A DNA stretch of 64,000 bases, taken from assembly GCA_947441065.1 (NCBI GenBank), contig CANESI010000008.1:19447-83446 (forward strand), read 5' to 3'. A program made the position numbers and the translations under genes. Shown piece by piece: positions 1 through 8,288 of this stretch (position 1 is the first letter of the stretch; each line of letters opens with the position of its first letter). The stretch is from Caulobacteraceae bacterium. Its GTDB lineage: Bacteria > Pseudomonadota > Alphaproteobacteria > Caulobacterales > Caulobacteraceae. Under the pieces are notes generated by a model. That model ran no database searches. It saw only the letters and a list, made by a program, of their open reading frames with translations, and was not told where the DNA came from.

Positions 1-2
1 CC

Positions 3-1385
3 GATCTACGTCTGAACCCGCTGCTGCTTAAGGCGCTGGCGGCTGAAGGCTATGAGACCCCTACACCCATCCAAGCCCAAGCTATTCCGCCCGTTCTCGA
101 AGGCCGCGACCTGTTGGGCATCGCCCAGACCGGCACGGGTAAGACTGCAGCCTTCGCCCTGCCGATCCTGCATCGCCTCGCCGCCGACAAGAAGGCCGCG
201 CCGCGCCGCGGTTGCCGCTGTCTGGTCCTGTCGCCCACCCGCGAGCTGGCCACCCAGATCGCCGAGAGCTTCCGCTCCTATGGCCGCCATATGGGCATGA
301 GCGTTGCCGTGATCTTCGGCGGTGCCAAATATGGCCCGCAGATCAAGGCCCTGACCACGGGTATCGACATTCTGGTGGCGACACCGGGCCGTCTGATGGA
401 TCACATGGCCGAGCGCACGGCGGATCTGTCGGCCTGCGAAATCCTCGTGCTCGACGAAGCTGACCAGATGCTCGACCTCGGCTTTGTGGTGCCGATCCGC
501 AAGATCGTCGCGACCATGAGCAAGAAGCGGCAAAACCTGTTCTTCTCGGCCACCATGCCGACCGAAATCAGCCGCTTGGCCGGTGAGATGCTGGTGGATC
601 CGGTCAAGGTCGCCGTCACCCCCGGCGCGACCACGGTTGAGCGGATTGACCAAAAGCTGATCTTCATTGAGGCGCCGCGCAAGCGGGCCCTGCTGGCCGA
701 TCTATTCTCCGACCCTGCCTTCTCGCGCACCATCGTCTTTACCCGCACCAAGCGCGGCGCAGATCGTGTGGCGCAATATATGGAAGCGGTCGGCGTCACG
801 GCGGCTGCCATCCACGGCGACAAGAGCCAAGGCCAGCGTGAACGCGCTCTGGCGGCCTTTAAGGCTGGCAAGGTCCGCGCCTTGATTGCGACTGATATCG
901 CGGCGCGCGGGATCGATATTGATGCCGTCTCGCATGTGATCAATTACGAACTGCCGCAGGTCCCGGAGGCCTATGTGCACCGTATTGGACGCACCGCCCG
1001 CGCTGGTGCCGATGGTTCGGCCATCAGCTTCTGCGCCGATGATGAACGCGGCCTGCTGCGCGATATTCAACGCACAACCCGCCAGACCATTCCTGCGATT
1101 GATCGTCGGGGCGATAAGGTCTTGGGTGAAATCGCTGCCCGCACCGTTTCCCTTCCGGTCCCTGAGCAGAGCTTGGCGCAGCCCAAGTCCCGCGAAGGCC
1201 GTGATGGTGGTCGTCCTCAGCGTCGCGGCGGCCCAGGTGGCGGCGGCGGTAATGGCGGCGGTGGTCGCGGTCGCGCCGGCGGCGGCGGCGGCGGCGGTCA
1301 ACGCCAAGGCCAAGGTGGCCAACGTCAAGGCGCAGCCAAGCCTGCAGCGGCCTCGTCCGCACAGCGCTGGAGCCCTGTGGATTAA
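3..1385 (+). CDS. DEAD-box ATP-dependent RNA helicase (5' end outside window)
   Basis: Superfamily 2 RNA helicase that unwinds RNA duplexes using ATP. The reading frame is already open at base 3, so the true start lies upstream. Visible motifs in order: Q motif (TPTPIQAQAI), motif I (AQTGTGKT), Ia (PTRELA), Ib (TPGR), II (DEAD), III (SAT), V (ARGIDI) and VI (HRIGRTARAG). After the core the protein ends in a Gly/Arg/Gln-rich low-complexity tail (about bases 1195-1345), typical of RhlE-type helicases with RNA-binding tails. It ends with TAA and is followed by a large inverted repeat that could act as a terminator. The exact subfamily (RhlE versus RhlB) is an inference from the tail and core. 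Confidence 0.95.
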   Translation, partial: DLRLNPLLLKALAAEGYETPTPIQAQAIPPVLEGRDLLGIAQTGTGKTAAFALPILHRLAADKKAAPRRGCRCLVLSPTRELATQIAESFRSYGRHMGMSVAVIFGGAKYGPQIKALTTGIDILVATPGRLMDHMAERTADLSACEILVLDEADQMLDLGFVVPIRKIVATMSKKRQNLFFSATMPTEISRLAGEMLVDPVKVAVTPGATTVERIDQKLIFIEAPRKRALLADLFSDPAFSRTIVFTRTKRGADRVAQYMEAVGVTAAAIHGDKSQGQRERALAAFKAGKVRALIATDIAARGIDIDAVSHVINYELPQVPEAYVHRIGRTARAGADGSAISFCADDERGLLRDIQRTTRQTIPAIDRRGDKVLGEIAARTVSLPVPEQSLAQPKSREGRDGGRPQRRGGPGGGGGNGGGGRGRAGGGGGGGQRQGQGGQRQGAAKPAAASSAQRWSPVD

Positions 1386-1389
1386 AGAA

Positions 1390-1485
1390 AAACAAGGCCC
1401 TCACCCAACCCTCTCCCACAGGGAGAGGGCTTATCGGCTCTAGCCCTCGCCCCCTTGGGTGAGAGGGTTGGGTGAGGGGGGCTTT
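1390..1485. repeat. Inverted repeat (CCCTCACCC family), terminator-like
   Basis: Arms at about 1398-1418 (CCCTCACCCAACCCTCTCCC) and 1457-1477 (its near-perfect reverse complement) are separated by about 38 bp that contain a small internal GGGAGAGGG partner. The right arm runs into GGGGGCTTTTT, so RNA from the helicase gene would form a long hairpin followed by a T tract. Similar CCCTCACCCAACCC sequences are scattered between genes in many proteobacterial genomes. The terminator role is inferred. Confidence 0.7.
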
Positions 1486-1492
1486 TTGCAAA

Positions 1493-1572
1493 CAAGGCCC
1501 CCTTCGGCCCTTCGGGCCACTTTCCCCAGAGGGGGAAGTACCGGCGAAGCCGGGGTAGGGGGCTTCTTCCTA
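1493..1572. repeat. Palindromic intergenic repeat, copy 1 of the AAGGCCCCCTTCG family
   Basis: This element begins AAGGCCCCCTTCGGCCCTTCG, has a central self-complementary TTTCCCCAGAGGGGGAAG, and ends ACCGGCGAAGCCGGGGTAGGGGGCTTCTT. The same arrangement occurs twice more at 5884-5995, in opposite orientations. Ends and centre can pair with each other, so the element folds into a long stem. It has no coding capacity and its right end reaches the stop codon of the reverse-strand gene at 1570. Confidence 0.75.
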
Positions 1573-2466
1573 AGACCCGAGAATCCAGCCCTCTTCGGTT
1601 TGAGCAATGGCGAGGCTGGCCTCATCCACGCCCTTGGGCGCGGCGAAGAGTTCGCCAAATTTTCCGGCCTCATCCAGCTTTGCAAACTGTTCGGCGAGAG
1701 CACGAAGCTGGGCGATGGCCTTGGCCTCACCCGGCGCGGGATTGGCCTTGGCGGCCATAGGATCAACCTCTGCGACGACCAGATCAACGCCATCCAGTTC
1801 TGCCGGGGTTAGCGTTTGCCAGCCGGTTTCCATCGGCCAGATCTTCATGGCGTCAGCCTTGGCGGCCTTCAGGCGGCTCACCGCAGGGATGCCCAGGATG
1901 GTCTGCCCCCCGATTGAGCCCGCATAATAGAGTTTCCAGATCGAGCGCCCCGTCTTTGCGGCGATGTCTGTGAGACGCATCTCTGGCAGGTCGCCCTCGC
2001 CATGGTCGCGGGTCTTTTTGGGCTGCAGGGTCGTGAGCGTATCGCGCGGTGCACAGCCCCAGAAGGGGAACGGCCCGTCGGTGACCCGGCGGTTGATCTC
2101 AGCGGCCACACCAAAGCGGTTATTGGTATTGTCCACCTTGTCCTTGACCATCTTGTCGAGCCAATTCCACACAGCGCGCCAGCGTGGCTCTGTGGTTAGC
2201 TTGAGGGCCGGTGCCAATCCCGTCGGGAAGCCGAGCGGGAAGTCAAAGCCGATAAAGGCCTTTTCGTTACGCTTCTTTAGATCCTCAAGGATCAGACCTA
2301 GCCGCTTTTCAGCCTCGGCCCGGGTTGTCGTGGTGAAAGAGTCAAAGGCCAGCCGAAAGCGAACATCGCGCTTGAGAACGCCAATCGACACACAGTCGGT
2401 CCCAGTCGCGGCCTTCGAGGCGGCGCTCCAGTCAACAATCACATAGGCACTAAAAAGCCGGGACAC
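1570..2466 (-). CDS. Uncharacterised protein with N-terminal VDWSA motif
   Basis: A 298-residue soluble protein whose function I do not recognise with certainty. The N-terminus AYVIVDWSAASKAATGTD resembles a phosphate-binding or RNase-H-like first strand carrying an acidic residue. Further on are FIGFDFPLGFP and a Trp-rich central region. Homologues in alphaproteobacteria are often labelled cobalamin biosynthesis CbiG, but no neighbouring gene belongs to that pathway and I see no CbiG hallmark. The GTG start at 2466 is chosen because GGGAG lies six bases upstream; a TTG at 2490 is the longer alternative. The gene stands alone between a repeat element and bpt. Confidence 0.75.
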   Translation of the reverse strand: MSRLFSAYVIVDWSAASKAATGTDCVSIGVLKRDVRFRLAFDSFTTTTRAEAEKRLGLILEDLKKRNEKAFIGFDFPLGFPTGLAPALKLTTEPRWRAVWNWLDKMVKDKVDNTNNRFGVAAEINRRVTDGPFPFWGCAPRDTLTTLQPKKTRDHGEGDLPEMRLTDIAAKTGRSIWKLYYAGSIGGQTILGIPAVSRLKAAKADAMKIWPMETGWQTLTPAELDGVDLVVAEVDPMAAKANPAPGEAKAIAQLRALAEQFAKLDEAGKFGELFAAPKGVDEASLAIAQTEEGWILGS

Positions 2467-2610
2467 CGATAACTCCCAAAAGGTCGGCAAGAATGGACAG
2501 GCGGGGCTTTAGCCGATCCACGGGATGAAAGGAAATGTTCGTCTTTGCTAAAGCCCGCCCTTTTTCATATGGCCGAGGCTAAGGCTTTCGAATGGGCCTG
2601 TTTTCGGGCC

Positions 2611-3387
2611 CTAGATGCTCTCCAAAGGTCGCGATGCAGGCTCGCGGTCACGCGAGGACATCAGGACCCATCCGTTGGGGCGCAGGATTTCAAGCGGGTT
2701 AAAGCGGGCCTTGTAGGCCATCTTGTCGCTACCCTTCACCCAATAGCCCAGATAGACCTTTGGAATGTCTCGGCTGAGGGCTTGATTGACGTGATCGAGG
2801 ATGATCAGGGAGCCGAGACTCCGCTTTACCGCCTCCGGATTATAGAAGCTGTAAACCAAAGATAGCCCGTCAGACAGTTGATCCACGAGCGCGCAGGCGA
2901 TTAACGCGCCAACCCCGTGGCCTTCAGGCGCAAGTCGATATTCAACCATATGCGTGCGCACGCTGGTATCTTCGACCATGGCGACGAAGTCTGGCCAGGT
3001 CATGTCGGCCATGCCGCCTTCGGAATGGCGATGGGATAGATACCGCCTTAGGAGCTCAAACTGCTCCATGGTCGCTTCAGCCCTGACCTGATGGCGAACC
3101 AGATCTTGGTTACGGTCCAAAACACGCCGCTCAGAGCGAGAAAACACATAATCTGCAACCGGAATGCGTGCGGAGACGCAGCCGTCGCAACCGTCACAGG
3201 CCGGGCGATAGGCGATATTTTGTGACCGACGAAAGCCGATCTGGGTGAGGGTGTCATTGACGGTTGGTCCGTCAGCCATAGGCAGGTGCGCGAACACCTT
3301 TCTTTCAACCTTTTCAGGCAGATAGGGACAGGGTGCTGGTGCGGTCAAAAAGAACCGTAGCTGGCGAGAGGCAAAATGGTGCGTCAC
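2611..3387 (-). CDS. bpt: Aspartate/glutamate leucyltransferase (bacterial N-end rule)
   Basis: Transfers leucine from Leu-tRNA to N-terminal Asp or Glu of proteins, marking them for ClpS/ClpAP degradation in the cytoplasm. The N-terminal half carries the family pattern: FFLTAPAPCPYLP, then GPTVNDTLTQIGFRRSQNIAYRP and the cysteine cluster CDGCDGC. The GNAT-like C-terminal half contains DGLSLVYSFYNPE and YLGYWVKGSDKMAYKARF. The 258 residues from the GTG at 3387 match the family size; an upstream TTG would add 12 residues. No partner gene is adjacent. Confidence 0.93.
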   Translation of the reverse strand: MTHHFASRQLRFFLTAPAPCPYLPEKVERKVFAHLPMADGPTVNDTLTQIGFRRSQNIAYRPACDGCDGCVSARIPVADYVFSRSERRVLDRNQDLVRHQVRAEATMEQFELLRRYLSHRHSEGGMADMTWPDFVAMVEDTSVRTHMVEYRLAPEGHGVGALIACALVDQLSDGLSLVYSFYNPEAVKRSLGSLIILDHVNQALSRDIPKVYLGYWVKGSDKMAYKARFNPLEILRPNGWVLMSSRDREPASRPLESI

Positions 3388-3493
3388 TGAATGATGGTGT
3401 CCTTGGCCCAACCCGAGCAGCAAGTCCCATTAGGCCAAATCCTGAACCACTACGCAACCAAAAGGCTTTAAGGGGCGTGCAAATATTGGGGCG

Positions 3494-4384
3494 TCAGATT
3501 CCGAGGTCTTCGGGTAGGACCGGGGCTTCGCGCAGCAAGGTGATGGAAATGCGACGATTGCCCGGCAGGGTCGGATCATCGGGAAATAGGGGCTCGGAAT
3601 TGGCCTTGCCTGTGACCTGAGCCACACGGTCCATATCCATACCGAACTGCTGCATAACCCGGCGAGCGCCATCGGCTCGTCCGGAAGACAGGCCCCAATC
3701 CCCGTCGCTCATGCCCGCGCCCGCATCTGACACATTGGTGTGGCCCGCAATGATGACGCGATTGGGTAGCTGATCGACAATATTCGTCACGGCCCTCAGC
3801 AGGACGCGGGCACGTTCATTGGGCCGAGTGGAGCCATTTTCGAACATCGACCGGCCTTCTTGATCAACAAGTTGGATGCGGAGGCCCTCGGGCGTTTGGT
3901 CGACAATCACCTGTTTGGACAGTTCAGCCAGCTCCGGCATGGATTGCATGGCTTGGCGCAAGGATAGGGCCGCGCTCTGGAATGAGGCCTGCTCGGCCGC
4001 TTGCGCCGCCTTGGCCTCTGCCGATTGGGCCGCTTTAGAGGATGCGGATTCGGGATTATCCTCTGTGCTTTCACTCTGTGGCGCGGAATTTTGCATGATC
4101 CGCGCTGATCCATCGGCCTTTGCACCGTCCTGGCCGAGGGACGTGCCGCCCAAGATGCCACCACTGCCGCTGTTGGATTGGGACACGCTGGCGGGCGCAA
4201 AATAGTCGGCAATGCCTAGCTTTTGTTCTGGCGAGGTGGTGTTGATCAGCCACATCAGCAGGAAGAAGGCCATCATAGCGGTCACGAAGTCGGCATAGGC
4301 GACTTTCCACGCGCCACCATGGTGGCCGCCGCCGACCACCTTCTTGACCTTTTTGATCATGACTGCGGATTCTTTGGCCGCCAT
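3494..4384 (-). CDS. motB: Flagellar motor stator protein MotB
   Basis: Stator subunit that couples ion flow to flagellar rotation. A single transmembrane helix (about residues 31-48, ADFVTAMMAFFLLMWLIN) contains the ion-binding Asp32. A plug/linker rich in Ala, Gln and Ser follows. The C-terminal OmpA-like peptidoglycan-binding domain shows VIIAGHTN and LPGNRRISITLL. Length 296 is normal. No motA is adjacent, as is usual where motA and motB lie apart. The start at 4384 is an ATG preceded by GAGAGACC. Confidence 0.95.
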   Translation of the reverse strand: MAAKESAVMIKKVKKVVGGGHHGGAWKVAYADFVTAMMAFFLLMWLINTTSPEQKLGIADYFAPASVSQSNSGSGGILGGTSLGQDGAKADGSARIMQNSAPQSESTEDNPESASSKAAQSAEAKAAQAAEQASFQSAALSLRQAMQSMPELAELSKQVIVDQTPEGLRIQLVDQEGRSMFENGSTRPNERARVLLRAVTNIVDQLPNRVIIAGHTNVSDAGAGMSDGDWGLSSGRADGARRVMQQFGMDMDRVAQVTGKANSEPLFPDDPTLPGNRRISITLLREAPVLPEDLGI

Positions 4385-4415
4385 GGTTGGTCTCTCGCCC
4401 GTAAAACTCTAATTC

Positions 4416-4433
4416 GCACCTAAGATAAGGTGC
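4416..4433. promoter_or_regulatory. 18-bp palindrome upstream of motB
   Basis: GCACCT-AAGATA-AGGTGC, a perfect 6-bp inverted repeat with a 6-bp spacer, lies 32 bp upstream of the motB start between motB and the divergent flavin reductase. It could be a dimer-binding operator or a leader hairpin; I do not recognise the motif. Confidence 0.4.
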
Positions 4434-4504
4434 GGACGTTAAGATGGGGTTGCGGTTAGCAGCCGTTCGGGGCAAATCCCGATAAACAGGATTTTCATTT
4501 GATC

Positions 4505-4999
4505 ATGGACGAAACGACCCGATATCGCCGGGCCCTCGGAACCTACGCCACCGGTGTCGCTGTCGTGACCATTGCCGCTGAGCCGAACGACGCCGATGTG
4601 GTTGCCTTGGGCATGACGATCAACTCCTTTGTATCGGTCTCTCTAGAGCCGCGCCTGATCCTATGGTGCGTCGATGATGCCTCCGAGCGCGGCAAAATCT
4701 TTGCCCTTGCCGATGTCTTTGCCATCAATGTCATTAGCGATAGCCAGCAAGGCTTGGCCGATCGCTGTGCCCGTCGTCAGAGCTATCGCCTGACCGCAAG
4801 CGATGTTCAGGCCGGACCGAGCGAGGGATCTGCTCCCGTGGTCAGCAACGCCTTGGCACGTCTGTCCTGCCGCGTTCATGAGCGCCACCAGATGGGTGAT
4901 CATTTGGTCATTGTCGGTGAGGTCGTCGATTTTGAGGCCCTTGAGGGCGAGGGTCTGACCTATTTCCGGGGCCGGTATGGCCGTATTGAAGCCTCGTAA
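4505..4999 (+). CDS. Flavin reductase family protein (FMN-binding split barrel)
   Basis: A 164-residue member of the flavin reductase-like domain family, which reduces FMN/FAD with NAD(P)H, usually for a partner monooxygenase. The typical pattern is visible: YATGVAVVTI, then GMTINSFVSVSLEPRLILWCV and FAINVIS, and late GDHLVIVGEV. No monooxygenase gene is nearby. It is followed after 10 bp by a dehydrogenase gene, suggesting co-transcription. The start is uncertain: ATG at 4505 has AGGA rather far upstream, and a TTG at 4499 has better spacing. Confidence 0.88.
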   Translation: MDETTRYRRALGTYATGVAVVTIAAEPNDADVVALGMTINSFVSVSLEPRLILWCVDDASERGKIFALADVFAINVISDSQQGLADRCARRQSYRLTASDVQAGPSEGSAPVVSNALARLSCRVHERHQMGDHLVIVGEVVDFEALEGEGLTYFRGRYGRIEAS

Positions 5000-5009
5000 G
5001 GAACAGCCT

Positions 5010-5864
5010 ATGCGCGTTGCTTTCATAGGACTTGGCGTCATGGGCTTTCCTATGGCGGGGCATCTGGCCAAGGCTGGCCACGAGGTGCGGGTGTTTAATC
5101 GCTCAGCAGTAAAGGCTCAGGCCTGGGCCGCAGAGCATGCTGGGACCGCCTTTGCGACGGCGTCCGAGGCCGCGCAAGACTGTGATCTGGTCGCGCTCTG
5201 TGTCGGCAATGATGAGGATGTGCGCGGCGTCGTGACCGAGATCTTGCCGTCCCTAGCGGCGAACGGATTGATCGTCGATCATACCACCACCTCGGCCAAG
5301 GTGGCTAAGGCGATGGCCCTGTTGGCCGCTCAGTCCGGCAGGGCCTTTCTCGATGCGCCCGTGTCGGGTGGCCAGGCCGGTGCCGTCAATGGGGCTCTGA
5401 CCATCATGGTGGGCGGCGATCTGGCGGCCTATGACCGGGCCGTGCCGGTGATCAGTGCCTATGCCAAGGCGGTGCGCCGCATGGGTGAGGCGGGAAGCGG
5501 CCAGTTGGCCAAGATGGTCAATCAGATCTGCATTGCTGGCGTGGTTCAAGGGCTGGCCGAGGCGGTTCATTTTGCCAAAAATGCCGGTCTCGATACGGAC
5601 GAGGTCTTAGCCGCCATCAGTCAGGGCGCGGCCCAGTCTTGGCAGATGGACAATCGCTGGAAGACCATGGCTGAGGGCCAGTTCGAGTTCGGCTTTGCGG
5701 TCGATTGGATGCGCAAGGACTTAGGTCTGGTTCTCGATGAGGCGCGGACCAATGGCTCCCATCTGGCCGTGACCGCGTTGGTTGACCAGTTCTATTCGGA
5801 AATCCAAGCCATGGGCGGCCAACGCTGGGACACATCCAGCCTCGCTGCGCGGTTGGAGCGGTAG
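5010..5864 (+). CDS. NAD(P)-dependent beta-hydroxyacid dehydrogenase (3-hydroxyisobutyrate dehydrogenase-like)
   Basis: Oxidises or reduces a beta-hydroxyacid or related semialdehyde with NAD(P). The Rossmann start is FIGLGVMGFPMAGHL. The substrate-binding signature DAPVSGGQAGAVNG lies around residue 120 and the catalytic-lysine helix GSGQLAKMVNQ around residue 165. Length 284 is typical. ATG at 5010 has AAGGA seven bases upstream. The substrate cannot be fixed from sequence; GarR, GlxR and glyoxylate/succinic semialdehyde reductase relatives share all these motifs. Confidence 0.9.
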   Translation: MRVAFIGLGVMGFPMAGHLAKAGHEVRVFNRSAVKAQAWAAEHAGTAFATASEAAQDCDLVALCVGNDEDVRGVVTEILPSLAANGLIVDHTTTSAKVAKAMALLAAQSGRAFLDAPVSGGQAGAVNGALTIMVGGDLAAYDRAVPVISAYAKAVRRMGEAGSGQLAKMVNQICIAGVVQGLAEAVHFAKNAGLDTDEVLAAISQGAAQSWQMDNRWKTMAEGQFEFGFAVDWMRKDLGLVLDEARTNGSHLAVTALVDQFYSEIQAMGGQRWDTSSLAARLER

Positions 5865-5883
5865 CGTTTCTTTTGGGGTGCAA

Positions 5884-5996
5884 AACAAGGCCCCCTTCGT
5901 CGCTTCGCGCCACTTCCCCCAGAGGGGGAAGATCTAGAACCCTTAAATCTTCCCCCTCTGGGGGAAGTACCCGCGCAGCGGGGGTAGGGGGCTACT
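5884..5996. repeat. Two facing copies of the AAGGCCCCCTTCG palindromic repeat
   Basis: The left part (5884-5930) matches the first half of the element at 1493-1572 and ends CTTCCCCCAGAGGGGGAAG. After a 15-bp gap the right part (5946-5996) carries CTTCCCCCTCTGGGGGAAG and the GGGGTAGGGGGCT end. The two central palindromes are reverse complements of each other, so this is a composite of two partial elements lying face to face. Together with the next repeat it fills the 311-bp gap before rnhB. Confidence 0.75.
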
Positions 5997-6032
5997 TCTA
6001 CTGACTGACTGTGATTGGGTTGGTTAGTTTCC

Positions 6033-6134
6033 CGCGTCATTGCGAGGCGCGTCGCGCCGAAGCAAGCCAGGGCAACATCAATTCAGGTTCGTTTCAGCCC
6101 CCTGGGTTGCTTCGCTGCGCTCGCAATGACGCGC
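6033..6134. repeat. REP-like inverted repeat (GTCATTGCGAG family)
   Basis: The left arm CGCGTCATTGCGAGGCGCG with GAAGCAAGCCAGGG and the right arm CCCTGGGTTGCTTCGC with GCGCTCGCAATGACGCG form a long inverted repeat around a spacer of about 30 bp. Elements with GTCATTGCGAG...GAAGCAATCC ends are known as dispersed repeats in several bacterial groups. It ends about 40 bp from the stop codon of rnhB. It does not code for protein. Confidence 0.75.
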
Positions 6135-6175
6135 CAAGATGCCAACGGGTTATGGCTCCGAGGGGGCAGGGAGAT

Positions 6176-6778
6176 TTACCCCGCGTTCAAGGCCACAATC
6201 GGTCCCCAGGTCAGGCGATGGGCCGAACAGGGCCCCAGCGTCCTAAGAGCCAGCGCGTGGGTGGGTACGCCATAACCCTTATGGGCCGCAAAGCCGTAGC
6301 CGGGATGTTGGGCTTCTAGCGCCACCATCACCCGGTCTCGCTCCACCTTGGCCAAGATCGAGGCGGCGGCGATGGACAGGGACCGGCCATCACCCTTGAC
6401 GACCGTGCGAAGGGGGCAGGGCAGGTCAAAGCGATAGTTGCCATCGACCAGCGCGAAGGCGGGCGGTATCGATAGGCACTCCACCGCGCGGCGCATGGCC
6501 AATCCCGTGGCCTGTAGGATGTTGAGCGCGCAGATCTCCTCAGGCGAGGCGTGCCCAACGCCCCAAGCCAAGGCCTTGGCCTTGATCTCGATCTCCAGCC
6601 GGTCGCGCGCCTTTTCACTGAGCTTTTTGGAGTCGTTCAGGCCCACGGGCAGGTCGTCGATATTCAGGATCACCGCCGCAGCCGTCACCGGTCCTGCCCA
6701 AGGCCCGCGCCCGGCCTCATCAATGCCGCAGACCGGAGAGGGGCAATCGGCCTCGAAGGACCAGTCCGGCCCACTCAC
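6176..6778 (-). CDS. rnhB: Ribonuclease HII
   Basis: Removes RNA primers and misincorporated ribonucleotides from DNA. The type 2 RNase H signature [14 protein letters not shown] holds the first two acidic residues. Other conserved blocks are [12 protein letters not shown] and DGNYRF, and later [15 protein letters not shown]. The GTG start at 6778 overlaps the tag stop in a GTGA, indicating translational coupling. The resulting 200 residues fit the family. A longer frame would extend to 6823 inside tag and is less likely. Confidence 0.95.
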   Translation of the reverse strand: MSGPDWSFEADCPSPVCGIDEAGRGPWAGPVTAAAVILNIDDLPVGLNDSKKLSEKARDRLEIEIKAKALAWGVGHASPEEICALNILQATGLAMRRAVECLSIPPAFALVDGNYRFDLPCPLRTVVKGDGRSLSIAAASILAKVERDRVMVALEAQHPGYGFAAHKGYGVPTHALALRTLGPCSAHRLTWGPIVALNAG

Positions 6779-7386
6779 CTTGGGGGCCGCCCCAGCGCGA
6801 GGCCCTGTACATGGCGATGGCAAGGGCAGTGGGTCATATGGTCATTGACCATCCCGACCGCCTGCATGAAGGCATAGACGATCACCGGCCCGCAATATTT
6901 GAAGCCCTTGGCCTTGAGCGCCTTGGCCATTTCGGCGGCCAGAGGGGTCTGGGCGGGGACCTCTGACATGGCGGTGAAGTTGTTCTGGATCGGGGCACCG
7001 CCGACCATGTCCCAAAGGAAGGTCGAAAAGTCCTCGCCGCGCTCTTGCATATCCAAATAGATCTTAGCCCCGGCGATGGCCGCATCGATCTTGCCGTTGG
7101 AGCGGATAATGCCCGCATCAGCCATCAGGCGGGCGCGGTCGGCCTCGCCAAAGCGCGCGACGATCTCGGGGTCGAAATTGGCAAAGGCGGCGCGGAAATT
7201 GTCGCGTTTGCGCAGGATCGTGATCCAGGCCAGTCCGGCCTGAAATCCATCTAGCACCAGCTTTTCCCAAAGGGCGCGGCTGTCATATTCCGGCACGCCC
7301 CACTCATGGTCGTGATAGGCCTCATAGACCGGATCACCGTTCATGCCGCGCCAAGTGCAACGGTTCGAAAAATCGATTGGGCTCAT
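6775..7386 (-). CDS. tag: DNA-3-methyladenine glycosylase I
   Basis: Base-excision repair enzyme that removes 3-methyladenine. The 203 residues show the Tag pattern: CTW near residue 10, [33 protein letters not shown], and C-terminal [13 protein letters not shown]. The Cys and His residues at both ends are the expected zinc ligands. The gene is coupled to ygfZ upstream by an ATGA overlap (7383-7386) and to rnhB downstream by GTGA, giving a ygfZ-tag-rnhB operon on the reverse strand. Confidence 0.95.
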   Translation of the reverse strand: MSPIDFSNRCTWRGMNGDPVYEAYHDHEWGVPEYDSRALWEKLVLDGFQAGLAWITILRKRDNFRAAFANFDPEIVARFGEADRARLMADAGIIRSNGKIDAAIAGAKIYLDMQERGEDFSTFLWDMVGGAPIQNNFTAMSEVPAQTPLAAEMAKALKAKGFKYCGPVIVYAFMQAVGMVNDHMTHCPCHRHVQGLALGRPPR

Positions 7387-8213
7387 GGCGTTGTCGGGCT
7401 CGTAGATTGAGGTTCCATCCAGCTTGGCCAGTCGACATGGATGGGTCGTCCGTCAACGCTCAGCGTCCCTTCTAGCCGATCAAGCCTCATCGCGGCCATA
7501 GCCTGCCCGTCTTGACCGCTGAGAACCTGACCGGCGCGCAGCTCGCCATTGAGAATTTCAGCACCGAAGGCGGGCGCAGGACCGTCAAAATGGATGGGGA
7601 GCATGCGGGTCTTGATCGTGCCGCGCCGCTTCATGCGCGATGTGGTTTCCTGACCGACGAAACAGCCCTTCTTAAAGTCGATGCCGTTGAGCAGATCGAA
7701 ATTGGCTTCGATGGGATAGGTCGTGTCACTGGGTGCGTCGGCCTCGGGATCTGGAACGCCGAGGGCGAGGCGGTGGGACTGGTAGGTGGCCTCTGACACC
7801 GCGAGCGCCCCTTCTGGCGGATGGGCATCATATCCACGTCGTCCAAGGGCACCGAGGCGCGGATCGGAAAGGAACCCTTCGGCGCTGTCGGTGTTCCATA
7901 GCGCGCTGACGACCATCGGGCTTGGGCTAATGGTGACCTTGGCGCGCAGCCGATAGAGGGTTAGGCGCTGGATGAGGGCCTCGCGATGGCTTGCAGCCAC
8001 GTCGAGCGAGCACCCCGTGTCTTGGGCCAGAATGAACAGGTCGTAGAGCAATCGTCCCTGAGGCGTCAAAAGCCCGCCAAAGCGAATTGTGCCTACAGCT
8101 TGGCCTTCCACATCCTGCGTGAGCAAGCCTTGCAGGAAGGTGCGCCAGTCTGGGCCTTCAACAGCGATAACGGAGCGCGAGGGGAGGGGGGCGAAGAGGG
8201 GCGACTGAGTCAT
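7383..8213 (-). CDS. ygfZ: Folate-binding protein YgfZ (Fe-S cluster maintenance)
   Basis: Folate-binding GcvT-like protein that supports assembly or repair of certain Fe-S enzymes. The diagnostic motif KKGCFVGQET is present around residue 185 and GLLTPQGRLLYD near residue 46. ATG at 8213 gives 276 residues; an in-frame extension to 8270 would run into the promoter region shared with the divergent glycosyltransferase. It is first in the ygfZ-tag-rnhB operon. Confidence 0.92.
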   Translation of the reverse strand: MTQSPLFAPLPSRSVIAVEGPDWRTFLQGLLTQDVEGQAVGTIRFGGLLTPQGRLLYDLFILAQDTGCSLDVAASHREALIQRLTLYRLRAKVTISPSPMVVSALWNTDSAEGFLSDPRLGALGRRGYDAHPPEGALAVSEATYQSHRLALGVPDPEADAPSDTTYPIEANFDLLNGIDFKKGCFVGQETTSRMKRRGTIKTRMLPIHFDGPAPAFGAEILNGELRAGQVLSGQDGQAMAAMRLDRLEGTLSVDGRPIHVDWPSWMEPQSTSPTTP

Positions 8214-8288
8214 GGTCCTAGTTTGACCCAAGCGACGATGAAGCGCTAGGGCTGGAGCCGAGGACTGCAAAGTCCTATAGAAGGTTTA

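Noticed and set aside
1160..1345. Gly-rich repeats at the end of the helicase gene as a DNA repeat array
   Set aside because: The GGC-rich sequence is in frame and codes the usual Gly/Arg tail; it is not a separate repeat locus.
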